Below are positions 17,524 through 26,463 of a stretch of 64,000 nucleotides of DNA, one piece after another. The notes under the pieces were generated by a model. That model ran no database searches, had not been told where the DNA came from, and was given only the letters and a program-made list of their open reading frames with translations. Position 1 is the first letter of the stretch. Each line of letters starts with the position of its first letter. Position numbers and translations under genes: made by a program. The DNA is from SCRD01 sp046705285 (lineage in GTDB: Bacteria > Acidobacteriota > Terriglobia > UBA7540): assembly GCA_046705285.1 (NCBI GenBank), contig JBJKQK010000099.1, positions 55,594-119,593 of the forward strand. The letters are read 5' to 3'.

Positions 17524-18840
17524 TTACGGTGTCAGGCGGTAGAGCATGCGGGGGAAGGGGATGGTTTCGCGGACGTGATCGAGGCCGCAGAGCCAGGCCA
17601 CCACGCGCTCGATGCCCATGCCGAAGCCGCCGTGAGGAACGGAGCCGTAGCGGCGCAGGTCGAGATACCACTCGAACGCTTCGCGCGGAAGCTTCGATTC
17701 TTCCATGCGCTTGACGAGAAGGTCGTAATCCGCCAGACGCTCGCTGCCACCGATGATTTCGCCGTAACCTTCCGGCGCCAGCATATCGACGCACAGCGCA
17801 ACCTCGGGGCGGTCCGGATCGGGCTTCATGTAAAACGCCTTCACCTGGCTGGGGTAGCGGTGGACCATTACCGGCCTGTCAAAGCTTTCGGCCAATAAAG
17901 TTTCATCCGTACCGCCGAAATCGCCGCCCCACCGGATGTCGCTCCCTTTTTCTTTCAGGATTTTTAGCGCCGCATCGTAGGAGATTCGTGGAAAAGGCGG
18001 GGTGCAGCGTTCGAGCTTCGAAACGTCGCGGCCGAGCGTTTCGAGTTCCGGCCGGCATTTTTCCAGGACGCGCGCGACAACGCTTGCCACCAGTTGCTCG
18101 GCCAGAAGCATCACGTCATCGAGATGTGCGAAGGCGACTTCCGGTTCGATCATCCAGAATTCCATCAGGTGGCGGCGCGTTTTGGATTTCTCCGCGCGGA
18201 AGGTTGGGCCGAAGCAATAAGTCTTGCCCACGGACATGGCGGCGGCTTCGTTGTAGAGCTGGCCGGACTGCGTCAGGTAGGCTTTCTGGTCAAAGTATTC
18301 CACCTCGAAGAGCGTGGTGGTTCCCTCGCAGGCGCTGGGAGTGAGGATGGGCGTATCGACCAGCACGAATCCGCGGTCGTCAAAGAAGTCGCGACAGGCG
18401 CGAATGATCTGATGCCGCACTCCGAGGACAGCTCGCTGATGAGTGGAGCGCAGCCAAAGATGGCGATGGTCCATCAGGAACTCGACACCGTGCTCCTTGG
18501 GCGTGATGGGATAAGGCTGATCGGCAGGAACAAGCTGGATGATTTCAAGCCCGGTGACTCCCAGCTCATAACCTCCGGGGGCACGGCGCTCGGCTCGGAC
18601 TTTGCCGGTGACGCGCAGGGATGATTCCTGGGTTAGTTCGCGGGCCTTTTCAAAAACTTCGGGCGGCACGGCGCTTTTGACCACCACGCCCTGCATCAGG
18701 CCGGTGCCGTCGCGGAAAATGGGGAAAAGGATTTTGCCGCTTTCGCGCAAGTTGTAGAGCCAGCCCTCGACGGTGACCTCCTGGTCCACATATTGGCTCA
18801 TGTTGCGGATTTCGACGACGGGCGGTGCGGGCGTTTCCAT
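17524..18840 (-). CDS. asnS: Asparaginyl-tRNA synthetase
   Basis: A class IIb aminoacyl-tRNA synthetase charging tRNA-Asn, 438 aa. The N-terminal OB anticodon-binding domain (VTVEGWLYNLRESGKILFPI) is followed by the catalytic core: TPILTPSACEGTTTLFEV, LTQSGQLYNEAAAMSVGKTY, motif 2 FRAEKSKTRRHLMEFWMIEPE, and motif 3 GGFGMGIERVVAWLCGLDHV then IPFPR. The Ser/Gly-rich TPSACEG context and the FEVEYFD segment favour AsnRS over AspRS. It starts 2 nt after the stop of the upstream epimerase gene, so it is translated from the ggt-epimerase-asnS unit. Confidence 0.93.
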   Translation of the reverse strand: METPAPPVVEIRNMSQYVDQEVTVEGWLYNLRESGKILFPIFRDGTGLMQGVVVKSAVPPEVFEKARELTQESSLRVTGKVRAERRAPGGYELGVTGLEIIQLVPADQPYPITPKEHGVEFLMDHRHLWLRSTHQRAVLGVRHQIIRACRDFFDDRGFVLVDTPILTPSACEGTTTLFEVEYFDQKAYLTQSGQLYNEAAAMSVGKTYCFGPTFRAEKSKTRRHLMEFWMIEPEVAFAHLDDVMLLAEQLVASVVARVLEKCRPELETLGRDVSKLERCTPPFPRISYDAALKILKEKGSDIRWGGDFGGTDETLLAESFDRPVMVHRYPSQVKAFYMKPDPDRPEVALCVDMLAPEGYGEIIGGSERLADYDLLVKRMEESKLPREAFEWYLDLRRYGSVPHGGFGMGIERVVAWLCGLDHVRETIPFPRMLYRLTP

Positions 18841-18842
18841 GC

Positions 18843-19664
18843 TTATCGGATCTCCTCCATCCTTTTCATAGTGGCGTGCAGCTTTTCAAAGCAGGATGCG
18901 GCGGGGCCGAAGTTTCGCAGCTCAAACAACATGGGAACCTCGCTGTCGAGACCACGCAAGCGCCGTACCGCCTGATCCCAGTCGATTCCTCCCTCGAACG
19001 GCACCAGGTGCTCGTCTTTCTCCTGCCGGTTGTCATGCAGATGCGTGGAGACAATATGGTCCTTCAAGACCTCGAAGGCGGGTTCCACGCCGCAGGTCAT
19101 GTGGGCGTGGCCAATGTCGAAACAGACTTTCAGACCCATGTGGGTGTAATCCAAAAAGCGGAGGAGGCGCTCGGGGGTGGTGAGTTCATTGGGAATGTTT
19201 TCGAGCACAATTCTGACGCCTCGCTCTTTGGCGTAGATGTTCAGATGTTCGAGCGAGGTGAAGGCTGCGTCAAACTTCTCGATGCTGAAGGCCTCCTCCG
19301 GCAGTCCCAGGTGCATAATCAGGTAGCGGAAGGGCAACTGCTCGGCCACCTCGATGGTGCGCTTGATCTCTTCCATGCTTTCGATACGTTTGCGGCGCTC
19401 GAGATAAGCGATGGAGACAGGCATGCCGCCATGCCGCCCCCATTCGTCGTCGGTATAGAGCGGCGCGTGGACTGAAAAGAGTTGCATCTCGTGGTCGCGG
19501 AACCAGTCGGCAACGTCGCGAACATGATGGGGATCGTAATAGTCCAGGTGCTGGAGCGCAGCGAAGATTTCAATCTGGCGGAAACCCGCGCCGAGAATTC
19601 CGTCCAGGATGTGCGAGGACAACCGGTCGTTCACAAAAAGGTGAGTCGAGAGCGCGAAGTTCAT
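18843..19664 (-). CDS. Sugar phosphate isomerase/epimerase (xylose isomerase-like TIM barrel)
   Basis: A 273-aa AP-endonuclease-2/xylose-isomerase-like barrel: FALSTHLFVNDRLSSHILDG, GFRQIEIFAALQHLDY, HAPLYTD, IMHLGLPEE, IVLENIPNEL (metal Glu), CFDIGHAHM and STHLHDNRQEKDEHLVPFEGGIDW, with a final ELRN metal ligand. The actual sugar substrate cannot be told. It has no signal peptide, unlike the two other members in this window. Its ATG overlaps the ggt stop by one base (TGATG), so translation is coupled, and asnS follows directly. Confidence 0.85.
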   Translation of the reverse strand: MNFALSTHLFVNDRLSSHILDGILGAGFRQIEIFAALQHLDYYDPHHVRDVADWFRDHEMQLFSVHAPLYTDDEWGRHGGMPVSIAYLERRKRIESMEEIKRTIEVAEQLPFRYLIMHLGLPEEAFSIEKFDAAFTSLEHLNIYAKERGVRIVLENIPNELTTPERLLRFLDYTHMGLKVCFDIGHAHMTCGVEPAFEVLKDHIVSTHLHDNRQEKDEHLVPFEGGIDWDQAVRRLRGLDSEVPMLFELRNFGPAASCFEKLHATMKRMEEIR

Positions 19665-21355
19665 CAGTAACCAGCCGCCTTTCCCGTGCCGCGCGGATCG
19701 GCCGCGCCAAAGCGCCAGCCCGTTTCCGGATCAACCGCAATCGCTTCGCATTGGCCGATGCTGTTGACGACGTGGATCTTGTATCCTGCCTTCTTCAGCT
19801 TATCAAGGGTATCGGCAGAAAATCCCCACTTTTCGACGGTCAGTTGGTCTGGCATCCACTGGTCATGAAAGCGCGGCGCAATGACCGCCTGCAGCACGTC
19901 CATGTGGTAAACCACTACGTTCAGCAGCACCTGAAGCACCACGTTGATGATGGTGCCGCCGCCCGGCGAACCCAGCACAAGGCGCACTTTGTTGTTTTGC
20001 AGAACGATCACCGGCGTCATGGATGAGAGCGGGCGCTTGCGAGGCGCGATGGCATTGGCCTCGCTCTGGATGAGACCGTACATGTTGGGCGTACCCGGCT
20101 TGGAGGTGAAATCGTCCATCTCATCGTTCAGCAGAAATCCGGCGCGACCGACCGTGACCCCGCTGCCATAACCGTTGTTCAGCGTGTAGGTGTTCGAGAC
20201 CGCGTCGCCTGCGGCATCGACCACAGAAAAGTGAGTGGTGTTCGGTCCTTCAAAAGGAACGGGATTACCCGCCTGAATCGGTGCGTCGGGCTTCGATTCC
20301 AAAATCTCCTTCCGGAGCTTCGCGGCGTATTTGAGGCTGGTGAGGCCCTTGACGGGCACGGAGACGAAATCCGTATCGCCCAGGTATGCGGCGCGGTCGG
20401 CGTAGGCTCTGCGCATCGCCTCGGCAATCAGGTGGATGGAATGATAGCAATCCGGCGGGCCGAGATTGAGCGGATCCAGGATGTTGAGCATTTCGATCAG
20501 GGCTACGCCGCCCGAACTGGGTGGAGGCGGGGCCAGGATTTCGTCGCCGCGGAAGTGCCCAATCAGGGGCTTGCGCACGATGGCGTGATAATCGGCAAGG
20601 TCTTTTCGAGTGATAATGCCGCCGTGCTTCTTCATGGTGGTGACGATCTCATTGGCGATGGGGCCGTCATAAAACGCCGCAAGGCCGTGGCGCGCGATCA
20701 GGCGAAGCGTTCGGGCAAGTTCCGGCTGGCGGAAAATTTCTCCCGGCTGGTAAAGATTGCCGTTGCGCAGATAAATGCGGTGGCTGGCGGCAAACTTTGA
20801 AAGCAACTCGCGATGCTGTTGAAGCGACCGGGCCAGCCAATAGCTGACCGGAAAGCCGCGCTGCGCCAGGCGGATGGCGGGTTTCATCACGCGGGCCAGT
20901 CCAAGCTTGCCGTATTTCTGCTCGGCCAGTGCGAGGCCGGCGACCGTTCCCGGGACGCCCACGGAGAGCGCGCCGACAGTGGAGGCTCCGGGAATCACGT
21001 TGCCCTGCTTGTCGAGATACATGTTGCGGGTGGCGTGGCCTGGCGCTTCCTCGCGATAGTCGATCATTATGGACCGACCGTCCACCATGTGGATCATCAT
21101 GAACCCGCCGCCGCCGATGTTTCCGGCAAAGGGATAGGTGACCTCGAGCGCAAAGCCAACGGCTACAGCCGCATCCACGGCGTTGCCACCGGCCTTCAGC
21201 ATCTCGACACCGGCCTTGGTGGCGTACCGGCTGTTGGTCACAACCATCCCATGCCGGGCCGCTACGGGAGTCAGAGCCAGCGCAGGAATGGCAAACGTCA
21301 GGGCAATCAGTGGGAGCAGTTTCCGGAAGGATGAGAGGCGCACGAACCCTCGCAT
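19664..21355 (-). CDS. ggt: Gamma-glutamyltransferase
   Basis: A secreted or periplasmic Ntn-hydrolase that cleaves glutathione and transfers gamma-glutamyl groups. The signal peptide is FRKLLPLIALTFAIPALAL. The large-subunit motifs are HGMVVTNSRYATKAGVEMLKAGG and GNIGGGGFMMIH; the small-subunit start with the nucleophilic Thr lies in FEGPNTTHFSVVDAAGDAVS, where the Thr-Thr marks autoprocessing. NTYTLNNGYGSGVT, LNDEMDDF and the PLSSMTP / LGSPGGGTIINVV loops are present. The length of 563 aa is standard. It leads the ggt-epimerase-asnS unit. Confidence 0.95.
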   Translation of the reverse strand: MRGFVRLSSFRKLLPLIALTFAIPALALTPVAARHGMVVTNSRYATKAGVEMLKAGGNAVDAAVAVGFALEVTYPFAGNIGGGGFMMIHMVDGRSIMIDYREEAPGHATRNMYLDKQGNVIPGASTVGALSVGVPGTVAGLALAEQKYGKLGLARVMKPAIRLAQRGFPVSYWLARSLQQHRELLSKFAASHRIYLRNGNLYQPGEIFRQPELARTLRLIARHGLAAFYDGPIANEIVTTMKKHGGIITRKDLADYHAIVRKPLIGHFRGDEILAPPPPSSGGVALIEMLNILDPLNLGPPDCYHSIHLIAEAMRRAYADRAAYLGDTDFVSVPVKGLTSLKYAAKLRKEILESKPDAPIQAGNPVPFEGPNTTHFSVVDAAGDAVSNTYTLNNGYGSGVTVGRAGFLLNDEMDDFTSKPGTPNMYGLIQSEANAIAPRKRPLSSMTPVIVLQNNKVRLVLGSPGGGTIINVVLQVLLNVVVYHMDVLQAVIAPRFHDQWMPDQLTVEKWGFSADTLDKLKKAGYKIHVVNSIGQCEAIAVDPETGWRFGAADPRGTGKAAGY

Positions 21356-21639
21356 GAGAAAAAGCCGACGCTGCCTGACTGATCCGGGTACGGGAGTCCA
21401 CCCTCGACCGGTTGCCGCGCATCACGAACCGCTGGCTACCAACCCGGTCGTGACCGTTCCACGGTCGACTCAAACCTGGGATTGGCCGAGCCCGCCGGCT
21501 GGTTTTGAAACTGTAATGTAAGCGAAAACCCACAGAGCGTCAACTGGGTGTGAGCTTTATCACGCTAGAGGCAGAACCTTGAAATAGGGACTTTCTTTGA
21601 GTACACTCACGTCCTACCCAAGGGGAGGGAGCACATAGA

Positions 21640-24027
21640 ATGAGGCACGGTGTGATGCGATGGAGGCACTTCGCTCTCATCTTGACAGCTTCAGGGCTGA
21701 TTGGCTGCGGTGGAAGCGCTCCGCCAGCGCCGCAGCAACCTACGCTCACCTCGATTAGCGTGACGCCCGCGGGCGCGTCTTACCAAGTCTCGGCGACTCA
21801 ACAATTCACGGCAACCGCCCACTACAGCGATGGGTCTAGCAAGGACCTCACGCAATCGGCGTCCTGGAGTTCGTCGGACACCTCTGTGGCCACGGTCAGC
21901 AACAGCGCCGGAAGCAAGGGTTTGGTGAAAATGGTGGGTGCGGGAACCGCCGATATTGTGGCGTCCTCGGTCCTCGCGCAAGGGACTGTTTCAATCACCG
22001 TGACCAATCCCTTGACGTCGATCGATGTGACCCCAGCAAGCGGCTCCTACCAGGTTGGGGCGACCCAGCAATTCACGGCGACGGGCCATTACACCGACGG
22101 CTCAAGCAAAGACGTAACGCTGGCGTCAACCTGGAGTTCGACGGACACCTCTGTGGCCACGGTCAGCAACAGTTCCGGGACCCAGGGAATGGCCACGATG
22201 GTGGGCTCGGGTAGCACAAGCATTACGGCTGCAATAGGCTCGGTCGAGGGCTCAGCGACGATCAGCGTCACTTCACCCGTCACAATCTCCGTCTCTCCAA
22301 CCTTCGCAAGCGTGGTGGTGACTCACCAGACCCAGACCTTCACTGCAGCTGTCCAGGGTACTACAAACACCGCCGTCACCTGGGCGGTGGATGGTGTGGA
22401 CGGCGGCAACTCGACTGTCGGCACGATTTCCAGCACCGGCGTCTACACTCCGCCCTCCGCCGGCGGAATGCATGCCATCACCGTCACCAGCCAGGCGGAT
22501 TTAGGCAAGACGGCCACTGCCGAGATCGCAGTGATGGATGTCCCCGGCGTCTACACGCGGCAGTACGACAATGCGCGCACCGGACTCGATTCAGATGAGA
22601 TTGTTCTCAACCCTCAGAATGTGAATGCTCAGCAGTTTGGCAAGATCGCGAGCTACCCGGTGAATGGGCTCATCTTTGCACAGCCCCTCTATGTTGCGAA
22701 TGTGAACATTCCCAACCTGGGTTACCGCAATGTCGTTTACGTCGCGACGAACGAGGATATGGTCTATGCCTTTGATGCCAACGGCAAGAGCAATGGACCC
22801 ATCTGGCAGACGGACCTCTTGGACACTTCAGCAGGGGAAACGACGGTGCCTTGCACGGATTTACCAGCCGATATGTGCGAGGAGTTTCCCACGATCGGGG
22901 TCATCGGAACCCCGGTGATCGATCCCACGACAGGAACGTTGTATGTGGACGCCCTAAGCGAAATCAACGGAACCTTATATCAAAAGCTCCACGCGCTGGA
23001 CATCACGACCGGAGATGAAAAATTTGGAGGCCCCGTCACGGTTCAAGGATCGGTTCCGGGCACAGGCGAGGGCACCGACGGCTCATCCGTAGCCTTCCAG
23101 GCCCTGTACGAGTTGCAGCGTCCAGGATTGCTGCTTGCGAATGGCAACATTTACGTTGGATTTGCGTCTTACGGGGACGTTGGTCCTTACCACGGCTGGC
23201 TGTTCGCATATAATGCAACCAATCTCCAAGAGAAGCCTTATGTTTACAATGACACCCCCAATGGTGCTCAAGGTGGCATCTGGCAGGGGGCTGGAGGGAT
23301 TGCGGCCGACGCAAGCGGAAACATCTACGTCACCACCGGTAACGGAACCTTTGACGCGAACACGGGAGGTCCCGATTACGGCGACTCGATCCTCAAGCTT
23401 TCTCCCGACCTGAACCAGGTGGAGAGTTATTTCACTCCTTACAACCAGGCAATACTCGACGCCAATGATCTGGACCTTGGTTCGAGTGCGCCTTTACTGC
23501 TACCGGATCAGTCCGGAACCTACTCTCATCTCCTGGTTGCAGACGGGAAACCGGGTGAGATTTATTTGTGTAACCGGGATAGCCTGGGGGGTTATCAGTC
23601 CGGCAGCGACAGCCAGATCGTCCAGTCCATTCCCAACGCTACAGGCATGGTGATGACCTCGCCCGCCTATTGGAACGGGCATATCTATTTTGCGGACCAG
23701 AACGGTGATCTCACAATGTTTGGGCTTAACAACGGCCAGATCGACACCACGCCGCAGAATCAGCTATCCAATGCCGGCTCCTCCGGACTTGCCATCTCCT
23801 CTAACGGGGCCCAGAACGGTATCCTGTGGACTATTCAAGTCGTCGCCGGGGTCGGCGGAGTTCTGGTGGCGTACAATGCTAATGACCTGACGCAACTCTA
23901 CGACAGCATCCAGAATCAATCGCCAGCCTTTGGAGCCGTGGTGTTCCAGGCGCCGGTGGCTGTTAACGGTGAGGTCGTCGTGGGGGCTCAACAACAACTG
24001 CTGATTTACGGCCTGCTCCCGCCATAG
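21640..24027 (+). CDS. Lipoprotein with bacterial Ig-like (BIG2) repeats and beta-propeller-type C-terminus
   Basis: A 795-aa surface or periplasmic lipoprotein. Lipobox L20-I-G-C23 follows a short signal peptide; the ATG has a strong SD (AGGGGAGGGAG, spacing 8). Two near-identical BIG2 domains (SISVTPAGASYQVSATQQFTAT and IDVTPASGSYQVGATQQFTAT, each with DGSSKD and SVATVSNS) are followed by a third divergent Ig domain. The C-terminal half has PQQ-propeller-like blades (NVVYVATNEDMVYAFDANGKS, GNIYVTTGNGTFD, DLTMFGLNNGQID). Together this suggests an adhesion or binding protein; the ligand is unknown. The BIG2 copies are recently duplicated. Confidence 0.83.
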   Translation: MRHGVMRWRHFALILTASGLIGCGGSAPPAPQQPTLTSISVTPAGASYQVSATQQFTATAHYSDGSSKDLTQSASWSSSDTSVATVSNSAGSKGLVKMVGAGTADIVASSVLAQGTVSITVTNPLTSIDVTPASGSYQVGATQQFTATGHYTDGSSKDVTLASTWSSTDTSVATVSNSSGTQGMATMVGSGSTSITAAIGSVEGSATISVTSPVTISVSPTFASVVVTHQTQTFTAAVQGTTNTAVTWAVDGVDGGNSTVGTISSTGVYTPPSAGGMHAITVTSQADLGKTATAEIAVMDVPGVYTRQYDNARTGLDSDEIVLNPQNVNAQQFGKIASYPVNGLIFAQPLYVANVNIPNLGYRNVVYVATNEDMVYAFDANGKSNGPIWQTDLLDTSAGETTVPCTDLPADMCEEFPTIGVIGTPVIDPTTGTLYVDALSEINGTLYQKLHALDITTGDEKFGGPVTVQGSVPGTGEGTDGSSVAFQALYELQRPGLLLANGNIYVGFASYGDVGPYHGWLFAYNATNLQEKPYVYNDTPNGAQGGIWQGAGGIAADASGNIYVTTGNGTFDANTGGPDYGDSILKLSPDLNQVESYFTPYNQAILDANDLDLGSSAPLLLPDQSGTYSHLLVADGKPGEIYLCNRDSLGGYQSGSDSQIVQSIPNATGMVMTSPAYWNGHIYFADQNGDLTMFGLNNGQIDTTPQNQLSNAGSSGLAISSNGAQNGILWTIQVVAGVGGVLVAYNANDLTQLYDSIQNQSPAFGAVVFQAPVAVNGEVVVGAQQQLLIYGLLPP

Positions 24028-24121
24028 CGGCGCACGCGCTTTGACGTGTACTCTGGCCATCATCGTTAGCAGTGCAGTACGTGCCCAATGCCGAACTTCC
24101 CTGGCAGGCCGATAAAGCCGA

Positions 24122-25141
24122 TCAGTCGCCTGCGGCGGGGGCAGAGCCGGTCTGATTGCTGCGATACCCGTCGTTAGGTGGGGCGGCGCCTGTTGCGCGG
24201 AGGTAATATCCCTTTGCCCGTTCGGGATCCCCCCGGATATTTCTCAGGAAGACCGAGTAATTCCTAAGGCTGATCGCATGCCTCGGGTTGGCTTCGATAG
24301 CGCGCCGGTAGAATTCTTCTGCTCGATCATAATCCTTGCGAAAACTTTGCAGAAAGACGGCATAGTTTCCCAAGTTGGCGGCGCTCTCAGGATCGGCCTC
24401 GATGGCGCGGCGATAGAATTCTTCCGCCCGGTCGTAATTCTTGCGAATGTTGGCCAGGAAGCTTGCGTAATTTCCCAGATTGGCAGCGTGGGAGGGATCG
24501 GCGTCGAGGGCGCGGCGATAGTATTCCTCAGCCCGGCCGTAGCGCTTGCGGACGTTCTTCAGGAACCTTGCGTAATTGCCCAGGTTTGTGGCATGCCCGG
24601 GAGCCGCCCGTATGGCGCGCCGGTAGAGTGCTTCTGCCCCGTCGTAATTCTTCCGAATATCCTCAAGGAAAACCGCGTACTTGCCTAGGCTGGTGGGATG
24701 CCTGGGGTTGCAGTTGACAGCACGCCGGTAGAATTCCTCCGCCCGGTCATAATCCTTGCGAATGTCGTCGAGGAAAACCGCGTAGTTGCCCAGGTTGTTG
24801 GCAAGTTTGGGGTTGGCCTTGACGGCACGCTGGTAGAACTCCTCCGCCCAGTCATAGTCCTTGCGGATCCTGCTGAGGAAGACCGCATAATTACCCAGGC
24901 TGACCGCATGCTTGGGGTCGGCCTTGAGGGCGCGGCGATAGAATTTTTCCGCCCGGTTGTAATCCTTGCGGGTCTCGGCCAGGAAGGTGGCGTAGGCGCC
25001 GAGCAGGGGGGCCGAGGACGGAAACTGCTCCAGAGCGGAGACGTAGATCTGCTCGAGCTTGTCCGCCTTGGCCGAGAGCGCCTGCTCATCGTTGGGGTTG
25101 AGTGGCATGCCGGCTGGAACTTCAGTCTCGTCGGAACTCAT
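24122..25141 (-). CDS. TPR protein with eight 35-residue repeats
   Basis: A 339-aa protein consisting almost wholly of eight tandem repeats with consensus LGNYAVFL..IRKDYDRAEEFYRRAI.ANP.HA, spaced by 35 residues (105 bp in DNA). This is a TPR-type helical hairpin, and such proteins serve as scaffolds. No signal or membrane segment is seen. The start at 25141 (MSSDETE) is chosen since GGGAG lies 9 nt upstream; longer frames begin at 25150 and 25198. The repeats remain closely similar, pointing to recent internal duplication. Confidence 0.85.
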   Translation of the reverse strand: MSSDETEVPAGMPLNPNDEQALSAKADKLEQIYVSALEQFPSSAPLLGAYATFLAETRKDYNRAEKFYRRALKADPKHAVSLGNYAVFLSRIRKDYDWAEEFYQRAVKANPKLANNLGNYAVFLDDIRKDYDRAEEFYRRAVNCNPRHPTSLGKYAVFLEDIRKNYDGAEALYRRAIRAAPGHATNLGNYARFLKNVRKRYGRAEEYYRRALDADPSHAANLGNYASFLANIRKNYDRAEEFYRRAIEADPESAANLGNYAVFLQSFRKDYDRAEEFYRRAIEANPRHAISLRNYSVFLRNIRGDPERAKGYYLRATGAAPPNDGYRSNQTGSAPAAGD

Positions 25142-25491
25142 CCTCGTCATCTCCCGCCAATGTTCCGCAGGTTGCTGTGAAGCCTTGCACCAAACCAAAG
25201 CCGACCTTCACACTCTGGAACTCCTGCTGGCAGGCGGCCAGGATCCCGGAGTCGCACCTGACCAACGCGTGGGCCGGTTGCTTTTATAACCCATCTCAAC
25301 CACCTTGGCAAGTGCATGATGAGGCATAACAATCGAGGTAAAGGGAAGTTGTGAGCTTCCTTGTGGTTCGTCGACGCTGGATGATAGCCTGCGGAGATTC
25401 GCCGGGAAAGCCGTCATTCCCCAGCGGCGAAAGCCAGTCCTTCTTCCTTGAATGCTTGCTTTTGGGATGGCAGAGATGCACGATAGGACCC
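25142..25491. other. Divergent intergenic region, 350 bases
   Basis: Between the minus-strand TPR gene and the plus-strand HD gene. No distinct element is seen; it should contain both promoters. Confidence 0.4.
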
Positions 25492-26082
25492 ATGCACTCA
25501 GACAGATCCGGACTGGGCAAACGATTTGAAGATGCATTCTGCTACGCTGCTGCTCTGCATTCGACGCAGAAACGAAAAGGCGGCGACATCCCTTACGTAG
25601 CCCACTTGATGGCCGTGTGTGCCATTGTACTGGAGCAGGGTGGAGACGAAGATCAGGCCATCGCCGCGCTTCTGCACGATGCGGTGGAAGACCAAGGCGG
25701 TCAGACGACACTCGAGGAAATCCGCAGACGCTTTGGGGAGCGTGTGGCGCGCCTTGTGGAAGGCTGCACGGATGCCGACACCGTTCCCAAGCCACCCTGG
25801 CGAAAGCGCAAGGAAGTCTACATCGGGCACCTGCAGTCCGCCCCGCCGGACGTCCTGCCCATCGTACTGGCGGACAAGATCCACAACGCGCGCGCCATTC
25901 TCCGCGACTATCGAGCGCTCGGAGACAGCCTCTGGCAGCGGTTCAAGGGCGGCAAGGATGGGACTCTCTGGTACTATCGCACATTGGCGGCAACGCTCGA
26001 GAAAATGCACGCCGGTTGGGCTGCCGACGAGCTTTCGCGCATTGTTCGGGAAATCGACGCCGCCGCGAAAGCTGAGCTTTAA
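25492..26082 (+). CDS. HD-domain protein, (p)ppGpp hydrolase-like
   Basis: A 196-aa single-domain protein. Conserved blocks match the RelA/SpoT-type hydrolase (MESH1-like) fold: AFCYAAALHSTQKRKGGDIPYVAHLMAV, IAALLHDAVEDQGG (HDxxED), FGERVARLVEGCTD, KEVYIGHL and PIVLADKIHNARAILRDY. This would cleave pyrophosphate from ppGpp or a similar nucleotide, using a bound metal. There is no synthetase, TGS or ACT domain, so it would be a stand-alone hydrolase. ATG 25492 (MHSDRSG) has a weak SD (AGGACC); the longer frame from 25351 is unlikely. Confidence 0.8.
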   Translation: MHSDRSGLGKRFEDAFCYAAALHSTQKRKGGDIPYVAHLMAVCAIVLEQGGDEDQAIAALLHDAVEDQGGQTTLEEIRRRFGERVARLVEGCTDADTVPKPPWRKRKEVYIGHLQSAPPDVLPIVLADKIHNARAILRDYRALGDSLWQRFKGGKDGTLWYYRTLAATLEKMHAGWAADELSRIVREIDAAAKAEL

Positions 26083-26463
26083 ATTCCCCGCAATCAACTC
26101 AACACCTGCTGAGGCCGTACCACCGCTGCCGCCGTCGTCTCCGGCAGAACTTGACGTCTGAATGATCGCTGTTCTACACTTGGGCCTCATTAGGGGCATC
26201 AGTTCGTGCGGATAACTCGCTTCCAAATCACTTCATTCCTTGCAGGGTTCACCTGAGCGTGAATCCCAAAATCGCGGGCCGATTTCGCTCAATACAAAAC
26301 TGAATCGTTCATCAGGAAAACGAGACAGCCGGTACGTCTTTGTTCCAATAAGGCAGGGACGCTGGCAGATGGCCGGACGCCCCATCGCGAGAACCGCGAC
26401 CGCTCACCTGCCAAAATCCCGGGGATTGGATTTTGATTTCCCATTTCATTTGAGGAGGCTCTT
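26083..26463. other. Upstream region of the porin gene
   Basis: About 380 bases without a gene. It ends with AGGAGG (about 26452-26457), the ribosome site of the porin. No operator was identified. Confidence 0.4.
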
